Assembly: GCF_900102105.1 (NCBI RefSeq)
Contig: NZ_FNBB01000003.1
Location: forward strand, 186,001 to 250,000
From: Agrobacterium pusense
Lineage (GTDB): Bacteria; Pseudomonadota; Alphaproteobacteria; Rhizobiales; Rhizobiaceae
Reading direction: 5' to 3'
Length of the DNA: 64,000 bases
Positions 17,050 to 25,181 of the stretch are shown one piece after another. Each line of letters opens with the position of its first letter. The first letter of the stretch is position 1. Under the pieces are notes generated by a model, which was not told where the DNA came from, did not search any database, and was given only the letters and a program-made list of their open reading frames with translations. Made by a program: the position numbers and the translations under genes.

Positions 17050-17670
17050 TCAGCCGCGCGTGCCAGCCAGCTTTTCTGAAAGGTCGATGGCTTCCTTGCG
17101 GGCGTCCTTGTCTGCAGGATAAAGCGCCAGATAACGCTCCCAGGCTTTCAGCGCCAGCTCGTCGCGGCCGGAGGCTTCGAGGATGTTGGCCAGGCTTGCA
17201 AGCGCAGGGAAATAGCGCGGCTCTTTTTCCAGCGTCAGGTTGATGTCCGCCATTGCCTTGCGGGTGTCGCCATCGGCGAAATGGACCATGGCGCGGCGAT
17301 AGGGCGCCTGCACATAGTCGGGATCGAGCAAAACAACCTGGTCGAGAAAATCGTAAGCGGCGGCGTTGCGCTTTTCGTCGGCAGCTTCGCCTGCCCATTG
17401 CATCAGGAGATTGATCGTTGCGCTGCCGGAATCATTCCATTCGGAGGCGATCTGGTTGGCGATGCTGCGCGCCTTGACCGCATTCCGTTCCTTTTTCAGC
17501 GAAGCGAAAAGCGTGTCGATTGTCTTGGCGGGTGATGGCGCCGATTCGACAGCAACAGCTGGCTTTCCGTCTGCCGCTTGGGCAACAGCAGCCGTTCCCG
17601 CAAACGCGAGGCTTGAGACCATGAAGCCCTGAGCAATAATGAGAGCGGTGCAAAAACGATTTGGGCGCAT
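17050..17670 (-). CDS. Secreted TPR-repeat protein
   Basis: The 206-residue product has an N-terminal signal (ALIIAQGFMVSSLAFAGTAAVAQA). About three TPR units follow, including AAYDFLDQVVLLDPDYVQAP, DTRKAMADINLTLEKEPRYF and ALKAWERYLALYPADKDARK. TPR proteins act as interaction scaffolds; the partner here is unknown and periplasmic location is inferred. The putative start codon lies inside a strong nested hairpin (17661-17699) and no ribosome site is evident, so start choice or translation control deserves care. Transcription is leftward, ending at the shared terminator near 17004. Confidence 0.8.
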   Translation of the reverse strand: MRPNRFCTALIIAQGFMVSSLAFAGTAAVAQAADGKPAVAVESAPSPAKTIDTLFASLKKERNAVKARSIANQIASEWNDSGSATINLLMQWAGEAADEKRNAAAYDFLDQVVLLDPDYVQAPYRRAMVHFADGDTRKAMADINLTLEKEPRYFPALASLANILEASGRDELALKAWERYLALYPADKDARKEAIDLSEKLAGTRG

Positions 17671-17699
17671 GGGTTAAAGCTTAACCCGACTGCGCCCAA
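17661..17699 (-). promoter_or_regulatory. Nested hairpin spanning the TPR gene start codon
   Basis: An outer 9-bp stem pairs TTGGGCGCA (17661-17669) with TGCGCCCAA (17691-17699). An inner 7-bp stem pairs GGGTTAA (17671-17677) with TTAACCC (17681-17687). In the leftward mRNA the ATG (17668-17670) would be base-paired or in the small internal loop. It may control translation, or be a dyad operator in DNA. Confidence 0.65.
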
Positions 17700-17770
17700 T
17701 ATCAAATGCAAACTTCTGGTCTGTCAACAAAGTGATCCGCGATCTGATCGCGAACCGCAGTCGCAGTCAA

Positions 17771-17896
17771 TCAGCCCTGACGAGCCTTGAAGCGCGGGTT
17801 CTGCTTGTTGATGATGTAGACGCGGCCCTTGCGGCGAACCAGGCGGTTATCGCGATGACGGGCCTTAAGCGCTTTAAGCGAATTCTTGATCTTCAT
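17771..17896 (-). CDS. rpmJ: 50S ribosomal protein L36 (zinc-free form)
   Basis: This 41-residue gene translates as [20 protein letters not shown], then [20 protein letters not shown], then G. It is the alphaproteobacterial L36 that lacks the four zinc ligands of the canonical CxxC form. L36 binds 23S rRNA late in assembly of the large subunit. The gene stands alone between the purK terminator and the TPR gene. A GCACGG hairpin (17916-17933) lies in its leader. Confidence 0.95.
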   Translation of the reverse strand: MKIKNSLKALKARHRDNRLVRRKGRVYIINKQNPRFKARQG

Positions 17897-17915
17897 TTTA
17901 CTGGTCCGCAGTTTT

Positions 17916-17933
17916 GCACGGTTTATGCCGTGC
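17916..17933 (-). promoter_or_regulatory. Hairpin in the rpmJ leader
   Basis: A 6-bp perfect stem GCACGG / CCGTGC with a 6-base loop lies about 20 bases before the rpmJ start on the minus strand. No T-run follows in either direction. It may be a leader structure or an operator. Confidence 0.4.
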
Positions 17934-17945
17934 TATTCAAACAAT

Positions 17946-17972
17946 CAAAAGCGCGCAACGGGGCGCGCTCTT
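17946..17972 (-). terminator. Probable terminator of purK
   Basis: Stem GCGCGC (17951-17956) pairs with GCGCGC (17963-17968), extended by A/T pairs. On the minus strand it ends in TTTT. It lies about 70 bases after the purK stop. Confidence 0.65.
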
Positions 17973-18042
17973 TTCGGTTGGCAGGCAGATACCTGTTTGA
18001 GCCCTGCCTGTCAACACTTGCCCGCGTCTTTGCCTTAAAAGA

Positions 18043-19134
18043 CTAGGCTTTTCCTGTGTGCAGAAGCTGCGTCACGTGGCCCATCTTGCGGCCCGGCCGT
18101 GCTTCCGTCTTGCCGTAGAGGTGGACGAGACAATCTTTCTTCGACAGCCATGCCGGTACATCGTTGATGTCGTCGCCGATCAGATTGGTCATGATGCAGT
18201 CGGAATGGCGATCCGTGTTGCCGGGGTTAAGGCCCGATACGGCGCGGATATGCTGTTCGAATTGCGAGATCACACAGGCCGCCTCCGTCCAATGGCCAGT
18301 ATTGTGCACGCGGGGCGCCATTTCATTGGCGACCAGCGATCCATCCGGCAGGACGAAAAACTCAATGCCGATAACGCCGACGTACTCCAGGGCGGCCAGG
18401 AGCTTTTCCGCCGATTGCACGGCAATACCCCTTGCGGCATCCGAAAGTGCGGCCGGCACGGTAGATGTGTGCAGGATGCCGTTCAGATGAACGTTCTCGG
18501 CCGGATCGTAACAGGTTACGGTCCCGTCCCGGAAACGGGCGGCGATGATCGAAATTTCGCGTTCGAAGGCGATGAAGCTTTCAAGAATCAGGGGCACGCC
18601 GCCAAGCGCTGCAAACGCGCCCGCGAGGTCTTCGCCACCCCGGAAGAGGCGCTGGCCCTTGCCGTCATAACCCATGCGACGGGTTTTCAGCACACCTTTG
18701 CCGCCAAAGGCGGCCAGCGCGGCTTCCAGCTCTTCCTGGCTATCCACGGCGTGGAAATCGGCGGTTGGAATGCCGCAATCGTTGAGGAAGCGTTTTTCCG
18801 TCAAGCGATCCTGTGAGGCGCTGAGCGCCTGTGCCGGCGGATAAACGGGAACCGAGGCGCTGAGTTTTTCTGCCGCGGCGACGGGCACGTTCTCGAATTC
18901 GTAGGTCACGACATCACAGCGGCTTGCGAGTTGCGCAAGTGCTTTTTCGTCATCATATGCTGCCACGATCTGGTCGTTGCAGGCCTGTGCCGCGGGACAA
19001 TCCGCCTGCGGCTCCAGCACGATGGTACGGTGGTTGAGACGCGCCGCGGCCATCGCCAGCATGCGGCCGAGTTGCCCGCCACCGATGATGCCGATGGTGA
19101 GGTTGGTTGTTTTTGCCATGTCGTTTGTCGTCAC
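18043..19134 (-). CDS. purK: 5-(carboxyamino)imidazole ribonucleotide synthase
   Basis: PurK carboxylates aminoimidazole ribonucleotide using ATP and bicarbonate in purine synthesis. The 363-residue ATP-grasp protein starts with a Rossmann-like [20 protein letters not shown]. It shows [55 protein letters not shown] and [11 protein letters not shown]. The GTG start at 19134 overlaps the purE stop as GTGA, which supports translational coupling. An ATG five codons later, at 19119, is an alternative. It is transcribed leftward behind purE and followed by a probable terminator. Confidence 0.95.
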   Translation of the reverse strand: MTTNDMAKTTNLTIGIIGGGQLGRMLAMAAARLNHRTIVLEPQADCPAAQACNDQIVAAYDDEKALAQLASRCDVVTYEFENVPVAAAEKLSASVPVYPPAQALSASQDRLTEKRFLNDCGIPTADFHAVDSQEELEAALAAFGGKGVLKTRRMGYDGKGQRLFRGGEDLAGAFAALGGVPLILESFIAFEREISIIAARFRDGTVTCYDPAENVHLNGILHTSTVPAALSDAARGIAVQSAEKLLAALEYVGVIGIEFFVLPDGSLVANEMAPRVHNTGHWTEAACVISQFEQHIRAVSGLNPGNTDRHSDCIMTNLIGDDINDVPAWLSKKDCLVHLYGKTEARPGRKMGHVTQLLHTGKA

Positions 19135-19631
19135 TGGGCGCTGTCCATGGGGTATTCCGCGACAGCCGCCGACTGGCGCGCACGCCAGGCGTCCAAACGA
19201 TCGGCAAGGTCTTCATCGCCAAGCGCCAGCACCGCGGCCGCGAGAAGGGCCGCATTGATCGCGCCGGCCTTGCCGATCGCGAGCGTGCCGACAGGGATGC
19301 CGGCGGGCATCTGCACGATGGAATAGAGGCTGTCCTGACCGGACATGGTCTTCGATTGGACCGGAACGCCGAAGACCGGAAGCGGCGTCATGGCAGCTGT
19401 CATGCCCGGCAGATGGGCAGCGCCGCCGGCGCCCGCAATAATGACCTTGAAGCCTTCGTCTTTCGCGCCGTTGGCGAAATCGTAAAGCCGGTCAGGGGTG
19501 CGATGGGCGGAAATGATGCGGGCTTCGTACTCGATGTCGAGCGCATCCAGCGTGTCGGCAGCGTTCTTCATGGTCTCCCAGTCGGACTGGCTGCCCATGA
19601 TGATGGCGACGGGGGGCGTTTCTGCTGTCAC
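19131..19631 (-). CDS. purE: N5-carboxyaminoimidazole ribonucleotide mutase
   Basis: PurE moves the carboxylate of N5-CAIR to give CAIR. The 166-residue class I enzyme has the motifs [25 protein letters not shown] with the catalytic histidine, [15 protein letters not shown] and [13 protein letters not shown]. It forms a two-gene operon with purK through a 4-base overlap. A YdcH-like gene lies 15 bases upstream on the same strand. Confidence 0.97.
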   Translation of the reverse strand: MTAETPPVAIIMGSQSDWETMKNAADTLDALDIEYEARIISAHRTPDRLYDFANGAKDEGFKVIIAGAGGAAHLPGMTAAMTPLPVFGVPVQSKTMSGQDSLYSIVQMPAGIPVGTLAIGKAGAINAALLAAAVLALGDEDLADRLDAWRARQSAAVAEYPMDSAQ

Positions 19632-19646
19632 GTAATGTCTCCGGGC

Positions 19647-19850
19647 TCAGGCGATGATATCGGGAATGACCTGATCTTCCAGCTGGGTCATCTTGTCCTT
19701 GACGGCCAGCTTCTTCTTTTTCATGCGTTGTATCCGCAGCGCGTCGCAGCTGGTCTGGATCATCGCATTGATCGCCGCGTCATAATCCTCATGCTCCTGG
19801 CGCAGCCGCGCCAGCGTGAGCCTGATGTCCGCCTGGTCCTGATCGGGCAT
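19647..19850 (-). CDS. YdcH-like DUF465 protein
   Basis: The 67-residue, strongly charged helical product has the DUF465 pattern: an N-terminal heptad region (LTLARLRQEHEDYDAAINAM), then RIQRMKKKKLAVKDKMTQLE. Family members are small coiled-coil proteins of unknown function. It lies 15 bases upstream of purE on the same strand, so it may share the operon. A second DUF465 gene is divergent at 20085. Confidence 0.82.
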   Translation of the reverse strand: MPDQDQADIRLTLARLRQEHEDYDAAINAMIQTSCDALRIQRMKKKKLAVKDKMTQLEDQVIPDIIA

Positions 19851-20084
19851 CTTGTCATCCCCATTTTATGCCAGCCGGATAGCCTCCGGCGCGTATGTGA
19901 TCGTTCACGAGCCTCTATCATCAAATCGCGGTAACGGGAAGTTATCCCTTGCGACCAAATTGCCCACTTATTGCCTTCATTTCGCCTTCGACAAGCCGAC
20001 CGATCCGTGTCACATTGTCGTCGCAAACCTGAAACTCCAGCGATGGAGAGCTGGAGGTAGGTTCAAAAAGGAAGGACGTGCCGC

Positions 20085-20261
20085 ATGACCATTCAGGCTC
20101 ATATTGCATCGCTCGAAAAGAAACACGGTGCTCTGGAGGAGGAGCTCGAAAGTATTCTTGCTTCCCCGTCGTCTGACGATAGAGAGATCGCGGACCTTAA
20201 ACGTCGTAAACTGCGCCTGAAGGATGAACTCCAGAGGCTCAAAGCCTCCACAAGACATTGA
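20085..20261 (+). CDS. YdcH-like DUF465 protein, second copy
   Basis: A 58-residue reading frame starts MTIQAHIASLEKKHGALEEE, continues IADLKRRKLRLKDELQRLKA and ends STRH. The Lys/Arg-rich LKRRKLRLKDEL segment is the DUF465 hallmark. GGAAGGA lies 8 bases before the ATG. It diverges from the first DUF465 gene and ends before a terminator at 20318. Function is unknown. Confidence 0.85.
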   Translation: MTIQAHIASLEKKHGALEEELESILASPSSDDREIADLKRRKLRLKDELQRLKASTRH

Positions 20262-20317
20262 TTTATGGCAGATCGCTGGCCCTCGATGAATGAGGGGTCG
20301 GCGGTCTGACCCTTTCG

Positions 20318-20355
20318 AGCTCTGGCGGCGAAAACCTGCTGCCAGAGCTTTTTTA
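20318..20355 (+). terminator. Rho-independent terminator of the second DUF465 gene
   Basis: A 9-bp perfect stem AGCTCTGGC / GCCAGAGCT (20318-20326 with 20341-20349) is followed by T residues on the plus strand. Confidence 0.9.
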
Positions 20356-20363
20356 TTGCCGTA

Positions 20364-21128
20364 TTAGAACGGCAGTCCGTCCCACAGCAGTTTCAGTGCC
20401 GCAATCAACGCCATGGCATACATCAGCGGGTAAAACACGGATGGTTTAAGGTATTTCACCACTCTTGCACCGGCCAGCGTCGCCAGCATCGCGACGGGCA
20501 GCAGACTTGCCGATGTCTTGAGGTTGGTGGCGTCGAGCGCGCCAAGTGCGAAATAGGGTATGAGCTTGATCGCATTCATGATGGCGAAGAAGCGCACGCT
20601 CATGCCGGTATAGGTCTTCGGGTCGAGTTTCAGCGGCAGAACGTAGATCTGGAAGGGCGGTCCACCCGCATGGGCCACGAAACTCGCATAACCGGACAGG
20701 CTGGACCAGAGCGTGGCGGCGGCCGGCCTTTGCGGTTTTGCCGGAATTTCCTGACCGTTGCGGCTTTTGAAACTCTCATAAAAGTAACGCAACACGAACA
20801 GGATCGTGACCGAGGCGACGACGAGACGCATGGCATCTGCGGAGATCATGCTCGAAGTTGCCCAGCCGAGCGCAATGCCGGCGATTGCCCCCGGCAGCAT
20901 GACAAGGAGCGTCTGGCGATGGTTGTAGTGCCGCCAGGCGAAAAGCGCGACAATATCCATGACGATCAGGATCGGCAGGAATATCGCCGCCGCCTGCACG
21001 GGCGATACGGCAAGCGCCATCAGTGGCACGCCCATCAGCGCCAGCGCGCCGCCCAGTCCCCCTTTGGAAAGGCCGACGAGAACAACTGCGGGAATGGCGA
21101 CGAGATAAAAATGAAAATCGGTCAGCAT
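20364..21128 (-). CDS. TauE/SafE family membrane permease
   Basis: The product (about 254 residues) is an integral membrane protein with seven or eight hydrophobic segments. Family motifs are VVLVGLSKGGLGGALALMGV near the start and TLWSSLSGYASFVAHAGGPP in the middle. TauE/SafE proteins export sulphite or organosulphonate-derived anions, but many members have unknown substrates. The frame extends to an ATG at 21176, but similarity begins at MLTDFHFYLVAIPAVVLVGL, so the ATG at 21128 is preferred. No sulphur genes are adjacent to narrow the substrate. Confidence 0.85.
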   Translation of the reverse strand: MLTDFHFYLVAIPAVVLVGLSKGGLGGALALMGVPLMALAVSPVQAAAIFLPILIVMDIVALFAWRHYNHRQTLLVMLPGAIAGIALGWATSSMISADAMRLVVASVTILFVLRYFYESFKSRNGQEIPAKPQRPAAATLWSSLSGYASFVAHAGGPPFQIYVLPLKLDPKTYTGMSVRFFAIMNAIKLIPYFALGALDATNLKTSASLLPVAMLATLAGARVVKYLKPSVFYPLMYAMALIAALKLLWDGLPF

Positions 21129-21232
21129 GGATGTATGGTTGATCCTTTCGCCGGTCCGGTTTATCGGATTTGTCATATGAAAACGAGTGCAGATCGCGTC
21201 GGAAGCGTCGTCTGCCTGAAATGGACGAAACG

Positions 21233-21886
21233 ATGAGCATTGTTGAAGACCGTTGCCGCCTTGTCCTGATCGTCCCGCAATCGGACGATGCGCAAAAGCA
21301 GGCGGCAGATGTGGAAGCCGCGCTGCGGGGAGGCGATGTCGCTTCGGTCATCATTCCGCAATACGGTCTGGATGACGCCGCTTTCCAGAAACGCGCCGAA
21401 CTGATCGTACCCCTCGTGCAGGCGTCGGGTGCCGCAGCGCTCATTGCCGGTGACAGCCGTGTCGCCGGCCGGGTGAAGGCGGACGGGCTGCATGTGGTCG
21501 GTAACGCCGAGGCGCTTTCGGAGGCTGTGGAAAAATTCACCCCGAAACTGATCGTCGGCGGCGGAAATGCCGATGACCGCCACAAGGCGCTGGAGCAGGG
21601 CGAGGCCAATCCGGATTACGTGTTTTTCGGGAAGCTCGAAGGCGACATCAAGCCCGAGGCGCATCCCAAGAACCTGGCGCTTGGTGAGTGGTGGGCGTCG
21701 ATGATCGAAATCCCCGCCATCGTCATGGGCGGCACGGACCTCTCGTCCGTGGTTGCCGTGGCGGAGACGGGCGTGGAGTTCGTGGCTATGCGCAGCGGCG
21801 TTTTCGATAATGTCGGTGGCGCCGCCCAGGCCGTTTCTGAAATCAACGCTTTGCTTGACGAAAAAGCGCCACGGTTTGACGGTTGA
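21233..21886 (+). CDS. Thiamine phosphate synthase-like protein (ThiE/TenI family)
   Basis: The 217-residue TIM-barrel protein resembles thiamine phosphate synthase and TenI. It has CRLVLIVPQSDD at the first strand, ALIAGDSRVAGRVKADGLHV, GGGNADDRHKALEQGEANPD followed by YVFFGKLEGD, and a phosphate-binding IPAIVMGGTDLSS. True ThiE joins the pyrimidine and thiazole halves of thiamine. Several catalytic positions differ from the canonical enzyme as far as I can see, and no thi genes are adjacent, so a ThiE-like role is inferred. The ATG at 21233 fits the domain start; two earlier in-frame starts exist. Confidence 0.72.
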   Translation: MSIVEDRCRLVLIVPQSDDAQKQAADVEAALRGGDVASVIIPQYGLDDAAFQKRAELIVPLVQASGAAALIAGDSRVAGRVKADGLHVVGNAEALSEAVEKFTPKLIVGGGNADDRHKALEQGEANPDYVFFGKLEGDIKPEAHPKNLALGEWWASMIEIPAIVMGGTDLSSVVAVAETGVEFVAMRSGVFDNVGGAAQAVSEINALLDEKAPRFDG

Positions 21887-21894
21887 TACAGGCG

Positions 21895-22995
21895 ATGATC
21901 ATGCGCTCGCTTCATTTCTGCCTCTCTGTTTCGCTGCTGGCGTTTGCTTTCGCCGCGCCGGCGGGTGTCGCTCTTGCTCAATCCGGGCCGCAGAGTGAAA
22001 ACAATGCGCTTTCCCGACAGCTGGAAAATGAGGCTCAGCCGACCCGTCAGGGCAGGGTGCAATCTGAAGAGCAGAAGGACTTGCAGCCCTCAGCCGGCGT
22101 GAACGTCTATCAGCGCATGGGTGCGGATCTGCCGGCACTGCCGCCTGAGAAGGAATTCAAGGGCCGGGTGGATGAGGCCTATGGCCATTTCCAGCGCGGC
22201 GAATATGTGCAGGCGCTTGATAAGGCACTGAACCGCGCGCAGAACGGTGACGCACCCGCCCAGACGCTGGTGGCGGAAATGATGTCGCGCGGACTTGGCA
22301 TTGCACGTGACGAGAAAACAGCCGCGTTCTGGTATCAGCAGGCCGCACAGGGCGGCGATCCCGTCGCCATGTTCAAATTTGCCCTTATCCTGATGGAAGG
22401 AAAATTCGTTACGCGCGACAAGGCGAAGGCCGATGATTTCATGCGTCGTGCAGCGGAAGCCGGCAACGCCTCTGCCCAGTTCAACTGGGGCCAGATATTG
22501 GTTTCGGAAAATCCGGGCGCCAAGGGTCTGCTGATGGCTTTGCCCTTCTATGAAAAATCCGCCGAACAGGGCATTGCCGATGCGCAATATGCGGTATCGC
22601 AAATTTACTGGTCCGTGAAGGATGTGCCGGCCGAGAAAAAGGCAAAGGCGCGCGACTGGTTGATGCGCGCCGCAAAGGCCGGCTATGACACTGCACAGGT
22701 CGATCTCGGTATCTGGCTGGTCAACGGATTTGGTGGCGAGCGTAATCTCGACGAAGGCTTCCGCTGGCTCTATGGCGCAGCACAGCGCGGTAATGTCGTG
22801 GCGCAGAACAAGGTTGCGCATCTCTATATTCAGGCACTCGGTACCCGGCCTGATCCGGTTGAGGCAGCCAAATGGTACGTGCTTTCCCGCCGCGCCGGAT
22901 TGAAGGATCCGTCTCTCGAGGACTTCTATCTCGGCATCAATGACGAGCAGCAGAAGAAGGCGATCGAGGCCGCAAATCGTTTCCGTCCGACCTGA
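21895..22995 (+). CDS. Secreted Sel1-repeat protein
   Basis: The product of about 366 residues has a signal peptide (FCLSVSLLAFAFAAPAGVALA) and at least five Sel1-like repeats. Examples are EKTAAFWYQQAAQGGDPVAM, KADDFMRRAAEAGNASAQFN, ALPFYEKSAEQGIADAQYAV, ARDWLMRAAKAGYDTAQVDL and GFRWLYGAAQRGNVVAQNKV. Sel1 proteins are alpha-helical solenoids that mediate protein contacts. In rhizobia related proteins affect surface polysaccharide and signalling, but nothing here fixes the partner. It starts 8 bases after the ThiE-like stop and may be co-transcribed with it. Starts at 21883 (TTG) and 21901 are alternatives. Confidence 0.85.
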   Translation: MIMRSLHFCLSVSLLAFAFAAPAGVALAQSGPQSENNALSRQLENEAQPTRQGRVQSEEQKDLQPSAGVNVYQRMGADLPALPPEKEFKGRVDEAYGHFQRGEYVQALDKALNRAQNGDAPAQTLVAEMMSRGLGIARDEKTAAFWYQQAAQGGDPVAMFKFALILMEGKFVTRDKAKADDFMRRAAEAGNASAQFNWGQILVSENPGAKGLLMALPFYEKSAEQGIADAQYAVSQIYWSVKDVPAEKKAKARDWLMRAAKAGYDTAQVDLGIWLVNGFGGERNLDEGFRWLYGAAQRGNVVAQNKVAHLYIQALGTRPDPVEAAKWYVLSRRAGLKDPSLEDFYLGINDEQQKKAIEAANRFRPT

Positions 22996-23159
22996 TGGAA
23001 GGGTTGCGTTCCCTGGCCGCGGTTGACCCATGGGCTTTTTACCTTGAATTTCCGCGCGTTTTGTGGTCTTGAACCGCAAACTTTCAATTCAAGAAAATAA
23101 TGACGTGCCTGCCCGGTGAGCTTCCGGGCGGTTCGCAAGCTTTCCAGGAAAAAACATCG

Positions 23160-23960
23160 ATGGCCCGTTCAGCCCTTCTCAATGTCATGGTTCAGGCCGC
23201 CATCAAGGCGGGTAAGTCTTTGTCGCGTGACTTCGGTGAAGTGCAGAACCTGCAGGTCTCGGTCAAGGGACCGAGCGACTTCGTTTCGCAGGCGGATCTG
23301 AAGGCCGAGAAGATCGTGCGCGAGGAGCTGATGAAGGCGCGCCCGACCTATGATTTCCTGGGTGAAGAAGGCGGCGAGGAAAAGGGAACCGATGGTGCAC
23401 ATCGCTGGATCGTCGATCCGCTCGATGGCACAACCAACTTCCTGCACGGCATTCCGCATTTTGCGGTTTCCATCGCACTGGAGCGTAACGGCGAAGTTGT
23501 CGCCGGCGTAATCTTCAATCCGGCCACCGATGAACTCTACACCGCCGAGCGCGGCGGCGGCGCATTCCTCAACGATCGCCGCATCCGCGTTGCCGCGCGC
23601 AAGGCGCTGACGGATTGCGTCATCGGCTGCGGCGTGCCGCATCTCGGCCGCGGCAACCACGGCAAGTTCCTGGTCGAGCTTCGTCACGTTATGGGGGAGG
23701 CTGCAGGCATCCGTCGCATGGGTGCGGCGTCGCTCGATCTCGCCTACGTTGCCGCTGGCCGTCTCGACGGTTACTGGGAAGCCGATCTTTCGCCGTGGGA
23801 CATGGCGGCCGGCCTCGTGCTGATTCGGGAAGCCGGTGGTTTCGCCTCCGACATCAAGGGCGGCACGGATATCTTCGGCAGCAGTTCCGTTGCTGCAGGC
23901 AACGAATATATCCACAAGGCGCTCGTTGAGGTGGCCAACCGCCCTATTCCGGGCCGCTGA
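23160..23960 (+). CDS. suhB: Inositol-1-monophosphatase family protein
   Basis: The 266-residue Mg2+-dependent, Li+-sensitive phosphatase shows the metal-site motifs FLGEEGGEEK, WIVDPLDGTTNFLHGIPHF and YWEADLSPWDMAAGLVLIRE. Substrates are inositol or related sugar phosphates; E. coli SuhB also aids rRNA transcription. The frame is open from 23100, but the ATG at 23160 begins the conserved sequence. A terminator follows at 24005. The MotA-like pair downstream is separated by that terminator. Confidence 0.93.
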   Translation: MARSALLNVMVQAAIKAGKSLSRDFGEVQNLQVSVKGPSDFVSQADLKAEKIVREELMKARPTYDFLGEEGGEEKGTDGAHRWIVDPLDGTTNFLHGIPHFAVSIALERNGEVVAGVIFNPATDELYTAERGGGAFLNDRRIRVAARKALTDCVIGCGVPHLGRGNHGKFLVELRHVMGEAAGIRRMGAASLDLAYVAAGRLDGYWEADLSPWDMAAGLVLIREAGGFASDIKGGTDIFGSSSVAAGNEYIHKALVEVANRPIPGR

Positions 23961-24004
23961 TTGGTTTTCAGCAGAAAACCTGCCGTTTTCTGCAAGTTTT
24001 CGAT

Positions 24005-24032
24005 GCCCGGCGAATGTTCGCCGGGCGTTTTT
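24005..24032 (+). terminator. Rho-independent terminator after suhB
   Basis: An 8-bp stem GCCCGGCG / CGCCGGGC (24005-24012 with 24019-24026) is followed by GTTTTTG on the plus strand. Confidence 0.9.
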
Positions 24033-24162
24033 GTTTTCCCTCGCTCGGCTCCATGCCTTCTTTCGTGAAAAGCCTGTGACGAAAGACCGGCTTTTCGCTT
24101 CAAATCGTCGCAATTTTCAAATAGCTTCCGCTGGATAGCTGACCAAAGGGAATGCGAACGTT

Positions 24163-25179
24163 ATGGCGGATTCGGAGCTGCTCGATCTTGGCGTCGAGAA
24201 ACCGGTGACCACACGGGAATACAGCCACAAGCTGTCCAGCCCCACACCGTTTCTCTGGACGATGGTTCTGTTTCTGATCCTCGTCGGTTTTCTGGCAGCG
24301 ATTCTCTATCGGCAGGCGCACACCGCCTTCATGACCAATCCGGGGCTCAACGGCTTCATTCTCGGTGTGCTCGCCATCGGCATCATTCTGGTGTTTACGC
24401 AGACGATGAGCCTGCGTTCGGAAGTCCGCTGGTTCAACGCCTTTCGTGCCGCCGGCAGCGTCGAAAAGGTCGGTCGCGCGCCCAAACTGCTTGCGCCGAT
24501 GAGCACGCTGATCGGCAAGCGCGGTGAAGTCCGCCTTTCTGCCGTTACGCAACGCACGATCCTCGATTCCATCGCAACGCGCCTCGACGAGACGCGTGAT
24601 ACTTCGCGTTATCTCGTCGGCTTGCTGGTATTTCTCGGCCTGCTCGGCACCTTCTGGGGCCTTATCGGCACCATTGGCGCCATCAGCAACGTCATCCAGT
24701 CTCTCGACCCAAGCGCCGGTGACAGCAATGATATTCTCGGTTCGCTCAAGGCCGGTCTCACCGCGCCGCTGGCGGGTATGGGAACGGCCTTTTCCTCGTC
24801 ACTGCTCGGTCTTTCCGGTTCGCTTATTCTCGGTTTTCTCGATCTTCAGGCCGGCCGCGCCCAGAACCGTTTCTACACCCAACTCGAAAACTGGCTTTCC
24901 TCGGTGACGGATACGACGGACGCCCCAAGGGAGTCACGGGGCGACGCAGGGGCCGTGGTGAGCACCGAGCGTTCGCTCGCGGCCATGACCAGTCTTGCCG
25001 AAGGCATTCAGGGTCTGGTCAAGAACATGCGCAGCGAACAGCAGATGTTGCGCGACTGGATCGAGGCGCAACAGGAGGAATCCAAATCGCTCCGCCGCAC
25101 GCTCGACCGGCTTTCGGCGCGGATTGACAGCGATACGAAGTCTTCCGGACGCACCCGGCACGATAACGGGAGCGAATAG
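24163..25179 (+). CDS. MotA/TolQ/ExbB-type proton channel protein
   Basis: The 338-residue membrane protein has four hydrophobic segments, near residues 29-50, 62-83, 147-172 and 206-232. The last two carry the MotA/TolQ/ExbB signature: GLLVFLGLLGTFWGLIGTIG and LAGMGTAFSSSLLGLSGSLI. A predicted coiled coil closes the protein (NMRSEQQMLRDWIEAQQEES). It lies two bases before a MotB-like gene, so the two probably form an ion-driven stator complex in the inner membrane. It is distinct from flagellar MotA and from tolQ at 53758. An inverted repeat GAAAAGCC (24067-24074 / 24089-24096) lies in the upstream region. The function of the pair is unknown. Confidence 0.85.
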   Translation: MADSELLDLGVEKPVTTREYSHKLSSPTPFLWTMVLFLILVGFLAAILYRQAHTAFMTNPGLNGFILGVLAIGIILVFTQTMSLRSEVRWFNAFRAAGSVEKVGRAPKLLAPMSTLIGKRGEVRLSAVTQRTILDSIATRLDETRDTSRYLVGLLVFLGLLGTFWGLIGTIGAISNVIQSLDPSAGDSNDILGSLKAGLTAPLAGMGTAFSSSLLGLSGSLILGFLDLQAGRAQNRFYTQLENWLSSVTDTTDAPRESRGDAGAVVSTERSLAAMTSLAEGIQGLVKNMRSEQQMLRDWIEAQQEESKSLRRTLDRLSARIDSDTKSSGRTRHDNGSE

Positions 25180-25181
25180 CC

